Both the position numbers and the translations under genes were made by a program. This document shows, piece by piece, positions 45,154 through 55,070 of a stretch of DNA of 64,000 nucleotides. Positions within the stretch are counted from its first letter, which is position 1. Each line of letters starts with the position of its first letter. The notes beneath the pieces are model-generated. The model ran no database searches and was not told where the DNA came from. It was given only the letters and a program-made list of their open reading frames with translations. Origin of the DNA: Bacillus subtilis. Its GTDB lineage: Bacteria; Bacillota; Bacilli; Bacillales; Bacillaceae_C. The stretch covers positions 64,249 to 128,248 of the forward strand of contig NZ_VTQV01000003.1 in NCBI RefSeq assembly GCF_008764245.1, written 5' to 3'.

Positions 45154-45708
45154 ATGCTAAAATATAATATTCGCGGTGAAAACATCAACCTTACAGATGC
45201 AATACGTGATCACATTGAAAAGAAAGTGGGTAAACTGGAGAGATATTTTAATGAAACTCCTGAGGCAAATGTTCACGTTAATTTAAAAGTAAATCCAAAT
45301 AAAAAAGCAAAAGTTGAAATAACGATTCCACTTCCACAATTAGTTCTTCGCGCTGAAGAAGTACATGACGACATGTATGCAGCCGTTGACTTGATTGTCG
45401 ATAAATTAGAGCGACAAATTCGTAAGCATAAAACAAAGGTCAATCGTAAATTTAGAGATCGAGGGAATGCCAAAGAATTTTTCAAAATGAATGGAAATGA
45501 GATTCCAGCCAATGATGAAGTAGAAGATGAGCTTCAAATTGTCCGTACTAAGCAGTTTAGTCTTAAACCAATGGATAGTGAAGAAGCCGTTTTGCAAATG
45601 AACATGTTAGGGCATAGCTTCTTTATCTATACAGATGCCGAGACCAATGCGACGAACATCGTGTATCGCCGTAAAGATGGAAAGTATGGATTAATTGAAA
45701 CAAATTAA
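45154..45708 (+). CDS. hpf: ribosome hibernation promoting factor, long form (HPF)
   Basis: This 184-residue protein has an N-terminal S30Ae domain ('MLKYNIRGENINLTDAIRDH', residues 1-100) that occupies the ribosome decoding region. The C-terminal dimerisation domain ('KPMDSEEAVLQMNMLGHSFF', about 128-184) joins two ribosomes into 100S particles. It is the YvyD equivalent in the same position as in B. subtilis. AAGCAGGATTT and GAAGT about 50-75 bases upstream resemble a sigma-H promoter, weakly. Confidence 0.95.
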   Translation: MLKYNIRGENINLTDAIRDHIEKKVGKLERYFNETPEANVHVNLKVNPNKKAKVEITIPLPQLVLRAEEVHDDMYAAVDLIVDKLERQIRKHKTKVNRKFRDRGNAKEFFKMNGNEIPANDEVEDELQIVRTKQFSLKPMDSEEAVLQMNMLGHSFFIYTDAETNATNIVYRRKDGKYGLIETN

Positions 45709-45722
45709 GAAATCATCTATCT

Positions 45723-45757
45723 GGAGCACGCTGCCTCAACGGTGGCGTGCTTTTTGC
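45723..45757 (+). terminator. hpf terminator
   Basis: AGCACGC pairs with GCGTGCT across about 13 bases (stem extendable by GCC/GGT), followed by TTTTT. Confidence 0.8.
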
Positions 45758-45849
45758 CCTCTTAATTGGATTTTCATGATTAGAAAGTCATCTTCTCGGC
45801 TGAGCTATCATTTGTTATTCTTATAGAAGGTTTAGGGAGGGTGATTCAC

Positions 45850-46419
45850 TTGAAACAGGTACATATTTTTATCGCCTTTTTCCGCTCGGGTATTCTTGGT
45901 TTTGGAGGAGGTCCTTCAGCGATTCCACTTGTTCAGCATGAAGTCGTCCGTGTGTATAAATGGATGAATGACGATGAGTTTGGCGATGTGTTGGCGCTTG
46001 CCAATGCTTTACCAGGTCCCATTAATACAAAAATGGCCGGGTATATTGGCTGGCGAGTTGGTGGATTTATGGGGATGTTAAATGCGATTTTTGCAACGGT
46101 TGTGCCAACTGTTGCGTTGATGATTTTATTTTTGGCTTTATTAAGTGCTTATAAAGATAAACCGTGGGTTGCAGGCATGTCACAGGCGGTTCTCCCGGTG
46201 GCAGGTGTTTTAATGGGCATCCTTACATGGGAGTTTATTCAAAAATCCAACCAATCGCTCGGTTGGATTTATAGTCTTCTCCTCGTCATTGCAAGCTTTC
46301 TAGCTATGCAATTATTTGGTGTTCACCCTGCAATCGTGATCGCCGTCTTATTAATCGTTGCCCTATCAGCTCGGAGTAAGAAGAAATCTTCCGTAAACAA
46401 ACAGGAAGAAAGGAGCTAG
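45850..46419 (+). CDS. chromate transporter, N-terminal-half type
   Basis: This protein of about 189 residues is membrane-bound with five to six helices and the CHR-family motif 'GILGFGGGPSAIPLVQHEVV' followed later by 'ALANALPGPINTKMAGYIGW'. CHR proteins export chromate; short ones act as heteromeric pairs. TTG at 45850 is chosen because GGGAGGG (45835-45841) is well spaced; a GTG at 45841 touches it. The partner follows after two bases. Confidence 0.9.
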   Translation: MKQVHIFIAFFRSGILGFGGGPSAIPLVQHEVVRVYKWMNDDEFGDVLALANALPGPINTKMAGYIGWRVGGFMGMLNAIFATVVPTVALMILFLALLSAYKDKPWVAGMSQAVLPVAGVLMGILTWEFIQKSNQSLGWIYSLLLVIASFLAMQLFGVHPAIVIAVLLIVALSARSKKKSSVNKQEERS

Positions 46420-46421
46420 CC

Positions 46422-46949
46422 ATGATTTACTGGCAAATTTTTATTGCTTTTTTCATCCCGGGTATTCTTGGTTATGGAGGAGGACCTTCTTCGATTCCAT
46501 TGATTGAGCATGAAGTCGTGGATCGTTATCAATGGCTTTCTGTTCAAGAGTTTAGTGAAGTGTTGGCTTTAGGCAATGCATTACCAGGCCCGATCGCTAC
46601 GAAAATGGCGGGATATATTGGATATCAACAAGGTGGGGTGTTAGGCTCTATCATTGCTTTGTTCGCCACTGTCGCCCCTTCTATCGCCCTGATGATTCCG
46701 TTATTAGGATTTCTTTTGAAACATAAAGACTCACCAAAGGTCAGGAGGATGACACAATTGGTTCGCCCTACGATTGCCGTACTTTTGGGCGTCATGACCT
46801 TTGATTTCTTTGCAGGTTCTGTAAAAAGCTCCGGTTTTCCGCATACCATCTTTATCGGTCTTATGAGCTATTTGTTATTAGCGAAATGGAAAATCCATCC
46901 TGCTCTTGTTATTACTGGGGCCCTCATTTATGGAGCGCTTTTCCTTTAA
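46422..46949 (+). CDS. chromate transporter, second half
   Basis: This 175-residue partner shares the motif 'GILGYGGGPSSIPLIEHEVV' and 'ALGNALPGPIATKMAGYIGY' with the preceding gene, so the pair arose by duplication. Together they make a complete short-chain CHR transporter, comparable to B. subtilis ChrA/ChrB (YwrB/YwrA). The ATG has AAAGGAG upstream. Confidence 0.9.
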   Translation: MIYWQIFIAFFIPGILGYGGGPSSIPLIEHEVVDRYQWLSVQEFSEVLALGNALPGPIATKMAGYIGYQQGGVLGSIIALFATVAPSIALMIPLLGFLLKHKDSPKVRRMTQLVRPTIAVLLGVMTFDFFAGSVKSSGFPHTIFIGLMSYLLLAKWKIHPALVITGALIYGALFL

Positions 46950-47119
46950 AGCTTTTTCAATCTTTTCCCATGTTGTCAGGGAAAACCGATAGTGTTATGA
47001 TAGATAATTAGGTAAAAGGTTTTAGTTTTTACAGAACGTTTTTAATAAAATAGCTTTTTAATGTATTACAATTTGAATTGAGAAGTATGCATTTTCAATA
47101 GATAGGGGAGCGTTTTAAT

Positions 47120-49630
47120 ATGGTTGCTTTTCTTAATAAATTATTTGATCCCAATAAACGTGATCTGAAACGACTAGAAAAGATGGCAGAGAAAATTGAT
47201 CAACTAGCCCCAGATATGGAGAAGTTATCAGATGAGGAAATCCGCCAAAAAACAGATGAATTAAAAGCAAGATATCAAAATGGTGAAGCGTTAGATCATA
47301 TGCTAGAGGAAGCTTTTGCTGTGGTTCGAGAAGGTTCTCGCCGAGTGTTAGGCCTTTATCCATACCCTGTCCAACTTATGGGGGGCGTGGCTTTACACGA
47401 AGGAAACATCGCGGAAATGAAAACAGGTGAAGGAAAAACATTAACCGCCACAATGCCTGTTTACTTAAATGCCATTACTGGAAAAGGTGTTCATGTTGTC
47501 ACGGTGAACGAATATTTGGCTAGTCGTGATGCGACGGAAATGGGTGAGCTTTATCAATTTCTTGGTTTAACCGTAGGGCTCAATTTAAACAGCATGTCGA
47601 AGGAAGAAAAGAAAGAAGCTTATGCTGCAGATATTACGTATGGAACGAATAATGAGTTTGGTTTTGATTACCTTCGCGATAATATGGTGTTGTATGAAGA
47701 ACAAAAGGTCCAACGTCCCCTTCATTTCGCCGTGATTGATGAAGTGGACTCGATTTTAATTGATGAGGCGCGAACACCGCTCATTATTTCCGGACAAGCG
47801 CAGAAATCAACCCAATTATATCTACAGGCCAATGCTTTTGCGGAAATATTAAAGCGAGAAGAAGATTATACGTACGATGAGAAAACAAAAGGGGTCCAAT
47901 TAACAGAAGAAGGAATCAATAAAGCCGAACGTTTCTTCAAAATCGATAATTTATTCGATCTTTCTCACGTTGTCCTCAATCATCATATTAATCAAGCTCT
48001 AAAAGCCCATGTCAGCATGCAAAAAGATGTAGACTATGTTGTTCAGGAAGGCGAAATTATCATTGTCGACCAATTTACGGGCCGGATGATGAAAGGTAGA
48101 CGGTTTAGTGATGGACTCCATCAAGCGATTGAGGCCAAAGAAGGCGTCGAAATTCAAAGTGAATCGATGACCATGGCGACAATCACATTCCAGAACTATT
48201 TCCGGATGTATGAAAAATTAGCCGGGATGACCGGTACAGCCAAAACGGAAGAAGAAGAATTTCGCAATATTTACAATATGCGAGTCATTTCGATCCCAAC
48301 AAACGTGCCGATTGCCCGTGATGATCGTTCTGATTTAATTTATGCTTCTATGAATGGTAAATTCCGTGCAGTCGTTGACGATATTTATGAAAGACACCAA
48401 AAAGGACAGCCGATCCTGGTCGGTACAGTGGCCATCGAAACGTCGGAATTAGTCTCTTCGCTTTTAACGAAAAAAGGTGTGCGACATAATGTATTAAATG
48501 CGAAAAACCATGAAAGAGAAGCGGAAATTATTTCAGAGGCGGGGCAAAAGGGAGCTGTCACGATTGCGACGAATATGGCCGGTCGTGGAACAGATATTAA
48601 ACTGGGTGAAGGTGTAAAAGAGCTGGGTGGATTGGCTGTAATCGGAACAGAACGCCATGAATCACGCCGAATTGATAATCAGTTAAGAGGGCGTTCTGGC
48701 CGTCAAGGTGATCCAGGGGTTACGCAATTTTATCTTTCTATGGAAGATGAATTAATGCGCCGATTTGGATCAGAAAATATGAAATCGATGATGGAAAAAT
48801 TGGGAATGGATGATTCTCAACCGATCCAAAGTAAAATGGTTTCCAAAGCAGTGGAATCAGCTCAGAAACGTGTAGAAGGAAATAACTTTGATGCGCGGAA
48901 ACAGCTTTTACAATATGATGATGTCCTTCGTCAACAAAGAGAGATTATCTATCAGCAGCGTGACGATGTAATGAGCTCGGAAAATGTACGAGATATCATT
49001 GAGAAAATGATTCAATCTGTCATTGATCGCGCGGTTGCTAACTATACAAGTGAACCTGAAGAAGAACAATGGAATATCCAAGGATTAATTGACTATTTAA
49101 ATGCGACTGTTCTGTTTGAAGGTGACTTGACTGTTGAAGACTTGCAAAGAAGAGATCCAGAAGAAATGAAAGAAATCATCTTTGCTAAGGTGAAACAGCA
49201 TTATGATGAAAAAGAAGAATATTTAACACCTGAACAGATGCGTGAATTTGAAAAAGTCATCTTGCTCCGTTCTGTTGATACGAAATGGATCGATCATATT
49301 GATGCAATGGATCAGCTCCGCCAAGGTATCCATTTACGTGCGTACGGACAAATTGATCCGCTTAGAGAGTATCAAAGTGAAGGATTTGCCATGTTTGAAA
49401 GCATGGTGGAGGCCATTGAGGAAGACACGGCTAAATATGTCATGAAAGCTGAAATACGAAATAATCTGGAACGGGAAGAAGTGGCAAAAGGGCAAGCGGT
49501 CAATCCAAAAGAAGACGGGGGAGAGGTTAAAAGAAAACCAATCCGCAGAAGTGAAAAAGTTGGCCGGAATGATCCCTGTCCATGTGGAAGTGGTAAGAAA
49601 TATAAACAATGTCATGGTCGGCTAACTTAA
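47120..49630 (+). CDS. secA: protein translocase ATPase SecA
   Basis: This 836-residue motor of the Sec pathway has Walker A '[14 protein letters not shown]' (about residue 100), '[18 protein letters not shown]' with Walker B (about 205-225), the helicase-like second domain ('[16 protein letters not shown]', '[13 protein letters not shown]') and the C-terminal zinc motif '[14 protein letters not shown]'. Length is normal. It stands between hpf and prfB as in B. subtilis. Confidence 0.98.
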   Translation: MVAFLNKLFDPNKRDLKRLEKMAEKIDQLAPDMEKLSDEEIRQKTDELKARYQNGEALDHMLEEAFAVVREGSRRVLGLYPYPVQLMGGVALHEGNIAEMKTGEGKTLTATMPVYLNAITGKGVHVVTVNEYLASRDATEMGELYQFLGLTVGLNLNSMSKEEKKEAYAADITYGTNNEFGFDYLRDNMVLYEEQKVQRPLHFAVIDEVDSILIDEARTPLIISGQAQKSTQLYLQANAFAEILKREEDYTYDEKTKGVQLTEEGINKAERFFKIDNLFDLSHVVLNHHINQALKAHVSMQKDVDYVVQEGEIIIVDQFTGRMMKGRRFSDGLHQAIEAKEGVEIQSESMTMATITFQNYFRMYEKLAGMTGTAKTEEEEFRNIYNMRVISIPTNVPIARDDRSDLIYASMNGKFRAVVDDIYERHQKGQPILVGTVAIETSELVSSLLTKKGVRHNVLNAKNHEREAEIISEAGQKGAVTIATNMAGRGTDIKLGEGVKELGGLAVIGTERHESRRIDNQLRGRSGRQGDPGVTQFYLSMEDELMRRFGSENMKSMMEKLGMDDSQPIQSKMVSKAVESAQKRVEGNNFDARKQLLQYDDVLRQQREIIYQQRDDVMSSENVRDIIEKMIQSVIDRAVANYTSEPEEEQWNIQGLIDYLNATVLFEGDLTVEDLQRRDPEEMKEIIFAKVKQHYDEKEEYLTPEQMREFEKVILLRSVDTKWIDHIDAMDQLRQGIHLRAYGQIDPLREYQSEGFAMFESMVEAIEEDTAKYVMKAEIRNNLEREEVAKGQAVNPKEDGGEVKRKPIRRSEKVGRNDPCPCGSGKKYKQCHGRLT

Positions 49631-49712
49631 AAGTGCGTGTTCAAAACGGCTAAAGGCGTCACTTCCGCATGTCTTTGCCGTTTTGACCTGCGCCCCGCAG
49701 GCCTAAAAATCA
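49628..49712. other. secA-prfB gap with a partial repeat end
   Basis: AGTGCGTGTTCAAAA at 49631 copies one end of the repeat at 29640-29785. An inverted pair AAAACGGC/GCCGTTTT follows without a T-run, so this is more likely a repeat remnant than a terminator. Confidence 0.4.
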
Positions 49713-49730
49713 CTAGTAGAGGTGTTTGTG

Positions 49731-50829
49731 ATGGAATTATTTGAAGTAAGAACAGAACTTGAAAAAACAGCGGAGCGATTAGCTGAATTTAGGGGGTCTC
49801 TTTGACTTAGAAGAGAAGGAGACGAGAATCGCTGAGCTGGACGAAAAGATGCTTGAGCCTGGTTTTTGGGATGATCAACAATCAGCACAAACGGTCATTA
49901 ATGAGGCAAATAGTCTGAAAGACCTTGTGAATGAATACAAAGAATTGCTAGAGATCCATGAGAATCTAGAATTGACCCATGAACTTGTTAAAGAGGAAAG
50001 TGATCCTGATCTTGAAGCTGAACTTGAAGGAGAGTTAAAGGAGCTTATTCAACGACTTCATGATTTTGAATTGCAATTATTATTAAGTGATCCCTATGAT
50101 AAAAACAATGCAATTATTGAACTCCACCCGGGAGCAGGTGGAACAGAGTCGCAAGATTGGGGATCGATTCTCTTGCGCATGTATACACGTTGGGCAGAAA
50201 AGAAAAATTTCAAAACGGAAATTCTTTCCTATTTACCTGGTGATGAGGCTGGGATCAAAAGTGTGACGATGTTAATTAAAGGTCATAACGCCTACGGATA
50301 TTTAAAAGCCGAAAAAGGTGTTCATCGTTTAGTGCGGATTTCACCATTTGATTCTTCCGGTCGTCGTCACACATCCTTTGTTTCCTGTGACGTCATGCCT
50401 GAATTTACAGATGATGTCGAGGTTGATATTAAACAGGATGACCTGAAAATTGATACTTATCGTTCAAGTGGTGCGGGGGGACAACACGTTAATACAACAG
50501 ATTCTGCCGTTCGGATTACCCACATACCAACTGGAACGGTTGTAACGTGCCAAAATGAAAGATCACAAATTAAAAACCGCGAAAAAGCCATGAACATGCT
50601 AAAGGCTAAGCTTTATCAACGTGAGTTGGAAGAAAAGGAAAAGCAATTGGCGGAAATTCGCGGGGAACAAAAAGAAATTGGTTGGGGCAGCCAAATAAGA
50701 TCCTATGTTTTTCACCCGTACTCGATGGTGAAAGATCATCGTACGAATGAAGAAACTGGAAATGTTCAAGCAGTAATTGATGGAGAAATTGATGTCTTTA
50801 TCAATGCCTACTTACGTTCTCGGGTATAA
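49731..50829 (+). CDS. prfB: peptide chain release factor 2, programmed +1 frameshift
   Basis: The gene reads join(49731..49802, 49804..50829), giving 365 residues. After 24 codons an in-frame TGA (49803-49805) follows AGGGGGTCTCTT, the classic internal Shine-Dalgarno plus slippery CTT-TGA-C. Ribosomes shift +1 to read '[15 protein letters not shown]' when RF2 is scarce, so the protein controls its own synthesis. '[13 protein letters not shown]' contains the SPF anticodon-like tripeptide, and '[18 protein letters not shown]' the GGQ catalytic motif. secA-prfB order is conserved. Confidence 0.97.
49791..49806 (+). promoter_or_regulatory. prfB programmed frameshift site
   Basis: AGGGGG (internal Shine-Dalgarno), TCT, CTT, TGA, C: the standard bacterial RF2 recoding signal at codons 21-25. 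Confidence 0.97.
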
Positions 50830-50840
50830 ATATTGTAAAT

Positions 50841-50917
50841 AAAAAGGGTTAGGGAGACCAACACAGGAGATGGCGCTTTTAGCCGTTTATCCTTTGTTCA
50901 TCCCTTGCCCTTTTTTG
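50841..50917 (+). terminator. prfB terminator, long loop
   Basis: AAAAAGGG-TTA-GGG (50841-50854) pairs with CCC-TTG-CCCTTTTTT (about 50902-50916) around a loop of nearly 50 bases. Confidence 0.5.
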
Positions 50918-51074
50918 GTTCACAAACTTGTGCTAATTGCGTAAGTTCATGATACTGCTGCGATCCGTATGCTTTTTGTTAAATTATACCTTTTTCACCG
51001 CCTCCTTTTTGCGTTTAAATAAAGTGTATTATTGGTATACTAAAATTGATCAATCTAAAAAAGGAGTTGTTCCC

Positions 51075-51422
51075 ATGAGGAAAAAATGGATGGGGTTATC
51101 ACTAGGACTTATGCTAGCGATTGGTCTGGCAGCTTGTGGCGGCGGAAATAACGCAGATAATGATAATAATAATACTGGTAATGACACTGGCGGCGAAACC
51201 GCAACAAACGACGCAGAAGAAATCGTAAAAAACAATTGTATTTCATGTCATGGAGAAAACTTAGAAGGTCAAAATGGACCAGAATTAGCACATATTGGTT
51301 CGAAGTTATCTAAAGACGAGATTTTAGATGTCATTGAAAATGGCCGACCTGGAATGCCTGGAAACCTCATTACAGGTGATGATGCTGACAAAGTAGCTCA
51401 ATGGTTATCGGAGAAAAAATAA
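51075..51422 (+). CDS. cccB: cytochrome c-551, lipoprotein (CccB-like)
   Basis: This 115-residue protein has lipobox 'LAAC' (Cys about residue 21), an Asn/Asp/Thr-rich linker and one haem c site 'CISCH' (about residues 56-60) with 'GRPGMPG' providing the axial Met. It is an electron carrier anchored to the outer face of the membrane. In B. subtilis cccB lies between prfB and ftsE, as here. The ATG at 51075 has AAGGAG upstream. Confidence 0.93.
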   Translation: MRKKWMGLSLGLMLAIGLAACGGGNNADNDNNNTGNDTGGETATNDAEEIVKNNCISCHGENLEGQNGPELAHIGSKLSKDEILDVIENGRPGMPGNLITGDDADKVAQWLSEKK

Positions 51423-51430
51423 GTAGGACC

Positions 51431-51467
51431 AAAACGACAGTGAGAAAAGTTGCTGTCGTTTTTTTGT
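51431..51467 (+). terminator. cccB terminator
   Basis: AAAACGACAG pairs with CTGTCGTTTT, followed by TTTTTG. Confidence 0.9.
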
Positions 51468-51820
51468 GACAAACGTTTTATATAAAACCACACCTAATGT
51501 CATATCACTAATATCTAAACCTTCCATTTTATTCCAAGCCTACTCCTCATAATTCCTAAAAAAAGATAGTTCTTTACTCCTCTATTAAAAATGTTTATGG
51601 AAAGTTGTCACTAATTTTGCTATCGCGCAATTTGTAAAAATTTAGAACTAAAGCTCTAAAAATGAAATATAACTGTAATATAAAAGCCCGAATAGGGATG
51701 TTATAATGAGCATGTTATGAAATTTCGTCATGGATTGACGGTAATTATCTTTATTTGACATTCAAATAGTTCAATTTTTTTTGCAAGTTTTAGGCGAAAA
51801 TTTTAAGGTCGGGTGAGAAA
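51468..51820. other. cccB-ftsE gap
   Basis: AT-rich with no gene or repeat. It must hold the ftsE promoter. I see no confident consensus or structured RNA. Confidence 0.4.
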
Positions 51821-52507
51821 ATGATTAAAATGCAGGATGTTGTGAAAAAATACCCGAACGGTATTATAGCCGCAAATCGTTTTAACGTTGATATACAACA
51901 AGGCGAATTTATATATATTGTTGGTCCTAGTGGTGCTGGTAAATCCACTTTTATCAAAATGGTTTATCGGGAGGAGAAACCAACATCTGGAAAAATACTT
52001 GTAAACGGGATTGATTTAACTACATTAAAAAATAGAAGAGTTCCTTTTTTAAGGCGTAATATCGGTGTCGTCTTCCAAGATTTTAAACTATTGCCCACAT
52101 TGACTGTTTTTGAAAATGTGGCTTTTGCTTTGGAAGTAACAGAGCATCGACCGAAAGACATAAAAAATAGAGTGATGGAAGTTCTTTCCATGGTAGGGTT
52201 AAAACATAAAATGCGTATGCTTCCCTCGGAATTATCAGGTGGAGAACAACAACGAGTTTCCATTGCAAGATCACTTGTTAATAATCCCCAAATGATCATT
52301 GCGGATGAACCTACTGGAAACTTAGACCCTGATACGGCGTGGGATATTATGAGTATTTTAGAAGAAATTAATCTAAATGGAACAACCGTTATAATGGCCA
52401 CCCATAATAAAGAGATTGTAAATACGATTACACATCGGGTTATTGCCATCGAAAATGGAAGAATTGTCCGTGATGAGCAGCGGGGGGAATACGGTTATGA
52501 AAATTAG
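51821..52507 (+). CDS. ftsE: cell division ATP-binding protein FtsE
   Basis: This 228-residue ABC ATPase has Walker A 'GPSGAGKST' (about residues 37-45), signature 'LSGGEQQRVSIARSL' (about 136-150) and Walker B 'MIIADEPTGNLD' (about 158-169). With FtsX it switches on CwlO-type hydrolases during cell elongation in Bacillus. ftsX overlaps its end, and a CwlO-like gene follows. Confidence 0.97.
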   Translation: MIKMQDVVKKYPNGIIAANRFNVDIQQGEFIYIVGPSGAGKSTFIKMVYREEKPTSGKILVNGIDLTTLKNRRVPFLRRNIGVVFQDFKLLPTLTVFENVAFALEVTEHRPKDIKNRVMEVLSMVGLKHKMRMLPSELSGGEQQRVSIARSLVNNPQMIIADEPTGNLDPDTAWDIMSILEEINLNGTTVIMATHNKEIVNTITHRVIAIENGRIVRDEQRGEYGYEN

Positions 52508-53387
52508 AACCATCGGTCGCCATCTAAGAGAAAGCTTCAAGAGTCTGCGCCGTAATGGTTGGATGACATTTGCATCAATAAGCGCAGTAACGGTGACATT
52601 GCTGTTAGTTGGTGTCTTTCTCGTCATTATGATGAATATGAACAAATTTGCAACAGACATAGAAAATGATGTGGAAATCCGTGTACATATCGACTTAACT
52701 GCGAATCAAGATGAACAAAAGGATTTAGAGAATAACATCAAAAAAATCTCCCAAATAGAATCGGTTGAATTCTCGTCGAAAGAGGACGAGCTTAATCATC
52801 TTATTCAAACAATGGGGAAAGAGTGGAGTCTGATTGAAGATGACGAAAACCCTCTTCATGATGTCTTTATTGTCAAAACAAAGAAACCAGATGAAACTCC
52901 AGTCATAGCCCAAAAAATCCGGGCATTAGATCATGTTCACTCTGCTGAATATGGCGAAAAAAAGGTTGAGAGACTATTCAGCTTACTTAGAACAAGCCGT
53001 AATGTAGGAATTGTGCTCGTAATTGGACTATTGTTTACCGCTATGTTTTTGATCTCAAATACAATTAAAATCACCATTTTTGCTAGAAGAAGAGAAATAG
53101 AGATTATGAAACTAGTAGGAGCAACGAATTGGTTTATACGTTGGCCATTTATCTTTGAGGGGATTTGGCTAGGAATATTGGGTGCCATTATTCCGATCAC
53201 CACCGTTGCAACAGCTTATCATTATGGATATGACTTTTTGGCCGGACGTATTCCGGAAAATTATTTTATGTCTCCACTTGAATACACTCCATTTGTCTAT
53301 CAAGTAAGTCTCTTACTTTTACTCATTGGGGTTATCATCGGAGCATGGGGAAGTTTCATTTCTGTTCGACGCTTTTTAAAAATATAA
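52497..53387 (+). CDS. ftsX: cell division protein FtsX
   Basis: This 296-residue membrane protein has four helices: one near residue 25-47 ('FASISAVTVTLLLVGVFLVI'), a large external loop, then three C-terminal helices ('IVLVIGLLFTAMFLISNTIK', 'YQVSLLLLLIGVIIGAWGSF'). The external loop contacts the peptidoglycan hydrolase. The ATG at 52497 overlaps the ftsE stop by 11 bases, with CGGGGGGAA as ribosome-binding site. Confidence 0.95.
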   Translation: MKIRTIGRHLRESFKSLRRNGWMTFASISAVTVTLLLVGVFLVIMMNMNKFATDIENDVEIRVHIDLTANQDEQKDLENNIKKISQIESVEFSSKEDELNHLIQTMGKEWSLIEDDENPLHDVFIVKTKKPDETPVIAQKIRALDHVHSAEYGEKKVERLFSLLRTSRNVGIVLVIGLLFTAMFLISNTIKITIFARRREIEIMKLVGATNWFIRWPFIFEGIWLGILGAIIPITTVATAYHYGYDFLAGRIPENYFMSPLEYTPFVYQVSLLLLLIGVIIGAWGSFISVRRFLKI

Positions 53388-53469
53388 GAGAATTTCGAAT
53401 GTGCTCTGGATAAGATCGAAACGACTTAAACAGAGAGATAAATTCAAGGGGAGAAAGGGGAAGCTATTC

Positions 53470-54891
53470 TTGAAAAAAAGTTCTGTACTTTCGGTAACAC
53501 TGGCAACAACATTAGCTTTTGGAGGATTATTCACCTATACGGGGAAAGCACAAGCCAATTCCAAACTTAATGAGTTGGAGCAACAACAATCCGATATTCA
53601 TAATAAAAGATCGAACGTAAACGAGTCGATCAATCAAAAAGATGGGGAAATTTCTAATATTTTAAATCAGCAAAATTCGGTCGAAGATGAAATCGAAAAA
53701 TTAGAAGCTAAAATGGCTGATACGGATCAAAAAATAAAAGAAAAAGAAAAGCAAATCGATGATACAAAAGCGGAAATTGAAAAATTAAAAGCGGAAATTA
53801 AAGATTTGAAAGAACGAATTGAAAAGAGAAATGAAGTTCTTAGAGACCGCGCGAGAAATATTCAACAAAACGGTGGTTCTGTTAAATTTATTGATGTTGT
53901 ATTAGGCGCTAATAGTTTTGGAGATTTAGTAGATCGTGTTTCGGCTGTTTCTACATTAGTGGGTGCTGATAAACAAATATTGGACGAGCAACAAGCTGAC
54001 ATGGAAAAGTTAGAAGCTGATCAAAAGAAAGTAGAAGAAAAACTTGATAGTTTAAATAAAATGCTTGAAGAATTAGAAGTTCTAAAAGCGGACTTGAAAG
54101 CCCAAAATGAAGAAAAGAAAGTGTTAATGAAGGAACTAGCTGCTCAGAAAAAGCATGTGGAAAATGAAAAAATGTCTCTTGAAGAGCAGGAGCGAGTATT
54201 AAAGGAACAAGAAGCGATTATAAGTAAAGCCATGGCAGATGAAAAGGCAAGAATTGCGGAGGAAGAAAGAAAAGCTAAAGAAGCAGCAGAAGCGGAAAAA
54301 AGGGCACAGCAAGAAGCTCAAGCTAAAGCCCAAGAACAAGCCAAAGCTCAAGAACAGGCTAAAGCTCAAGAACAAAATCAAGCACAAACTCAAACTCAAA
54401 GTCAAAGTCAAAGTCAAAGTGAAAAGAGCACTTCCGCAAAAAGTCAAACTTCAGGTTCAACCCCAAGCACAAACTCTAGTAATGATGCTAATTTAAATGC
54501 TGGTGGTAGTGGTGTGTTAAGTTGGCCTGCAAGTGGAAGATTGTCCTCGGGTTATGGTGGAAGATCAGGAGGCACCCATTTTGGTATTGATATTGCTAAT
54601 GCCGCTGGAACTCCAATTTACGCTGCCGCTTCTGGTGTCGTAACTAGATCAGATTTTTCAAGCAGCTATGGGAATGTTGTGTATGTGTTCCACCCACAAT
54701 TAAATCTAACAACTGTTTATGCTCATATGTCTGCTAGATCGGTTTCCTCTGGCCAAAATGTTAGTGAAGGACAAAAACTAGGTGAAATAGGTAATACGGG
54801 CGAATCATTTGGTAATCATTTGCACTTTGAAGTCCATAACGGTCCATGGAGTTACCATGGTGGAGTAAATCCTATGGGATATTTAAAATAA
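53470..54891 (+). CDS. peptidoglycan endopeptidase with coiled-coil and M23 domain (CwlO/PcsB-like)
   Basis: This protein of about 473 residues has a signal peptide ('SVLSVTLATTLAFGGLFTYT', cleavage near 'AQA'), then a long coiled coil (about residues 35-270). A Lys/Ala/Gln linker and a Gln-Ser-rich linker follow. The C-terminal LytM/M23 zinc peptidase shows 'GTHFGIDIANAAGTPIYAA' and 'HLHFEVHNG'. In B. subtilis CwlO is the FtsEX target but ends in an NlpC/P60 domain; here an M23 domain takes that place, as in EnvC-type proteins. TTG at 53470 is chosen (GAAAGGGG upstream). Confidence 0.9.
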   Translation: MKKSSVLSVTLATTLAFGGLFTYTGKAQANSKLNELEQQQSDIHNKRSNVNESINQKDGEISNILNQQNSVEDEIEKLEAKMADTDQKIKEKEKQIDDTKAEIEKLKAEIKDLKERIEKRNEVLRDRARNIQQNGGSVKFIDVVLGANSFGDLVDRVSAVSTLVGADKQILDEQQADMEKLEADQKKVEEKLDSLNKMLEELEVLKADLKAQNEEKKVLMKELAAQKKHVENEKMSLEEQERVLKEQEAIISKAMADEKARIAEEERKAKEAAEAEKRAQQEAQAKAQEQAKAQEQAKAQEQNQAQTQTQSQSQSQSEKSTSAKSQTSGSTPSTNSSNDANLNAGGSGVLSWPASGRLSSGYGGRSGGTHFGIDIANAAGTPIYAAASGVVTRSDFSSSYGNVVYVFHPQLNLTTVYAHMSARSVSSGQNVSEGQKLGEIGNTGESFGNHLHFEVHNGPWSYHGGVNPMGYLK

Positions 54892-54930
54892 CACTAGCAT
54901 ATTTTAAAGTTAAATAAATTTCACTGAATC

Positions 54931-54965
54931 AGTACAGAAACCCTTGAGTTTCTGTACTTTTTTCA
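54931..54965 (+). terminator. terminator of the ftsEX-endopeptidase operon
   Basis: A perfect 11-bp stem AGTACAGAAAC/GTTTCTGTACT with a 6-base loop and TTTTTT. Confidence 0.95.
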
Positions 54966-55070
54966 TTTTAACTCTAATAAAGTTGATAAAGGTACAGTCG
55001 GTTGTAAAAACATGCTAAAATATAGATGATCAATTGAATACAATAAAAAAGGGAAACATAAGGAGTTCAT

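Noticed and set aside
53401-53469. Upstream extension of the ftsEX-linked endopeptidase
   Set aside because: It would place 23 mostly basic residues before the signal peptide; TTG 53470 has a better ribosome-binding site and gives a normal signal peptide.
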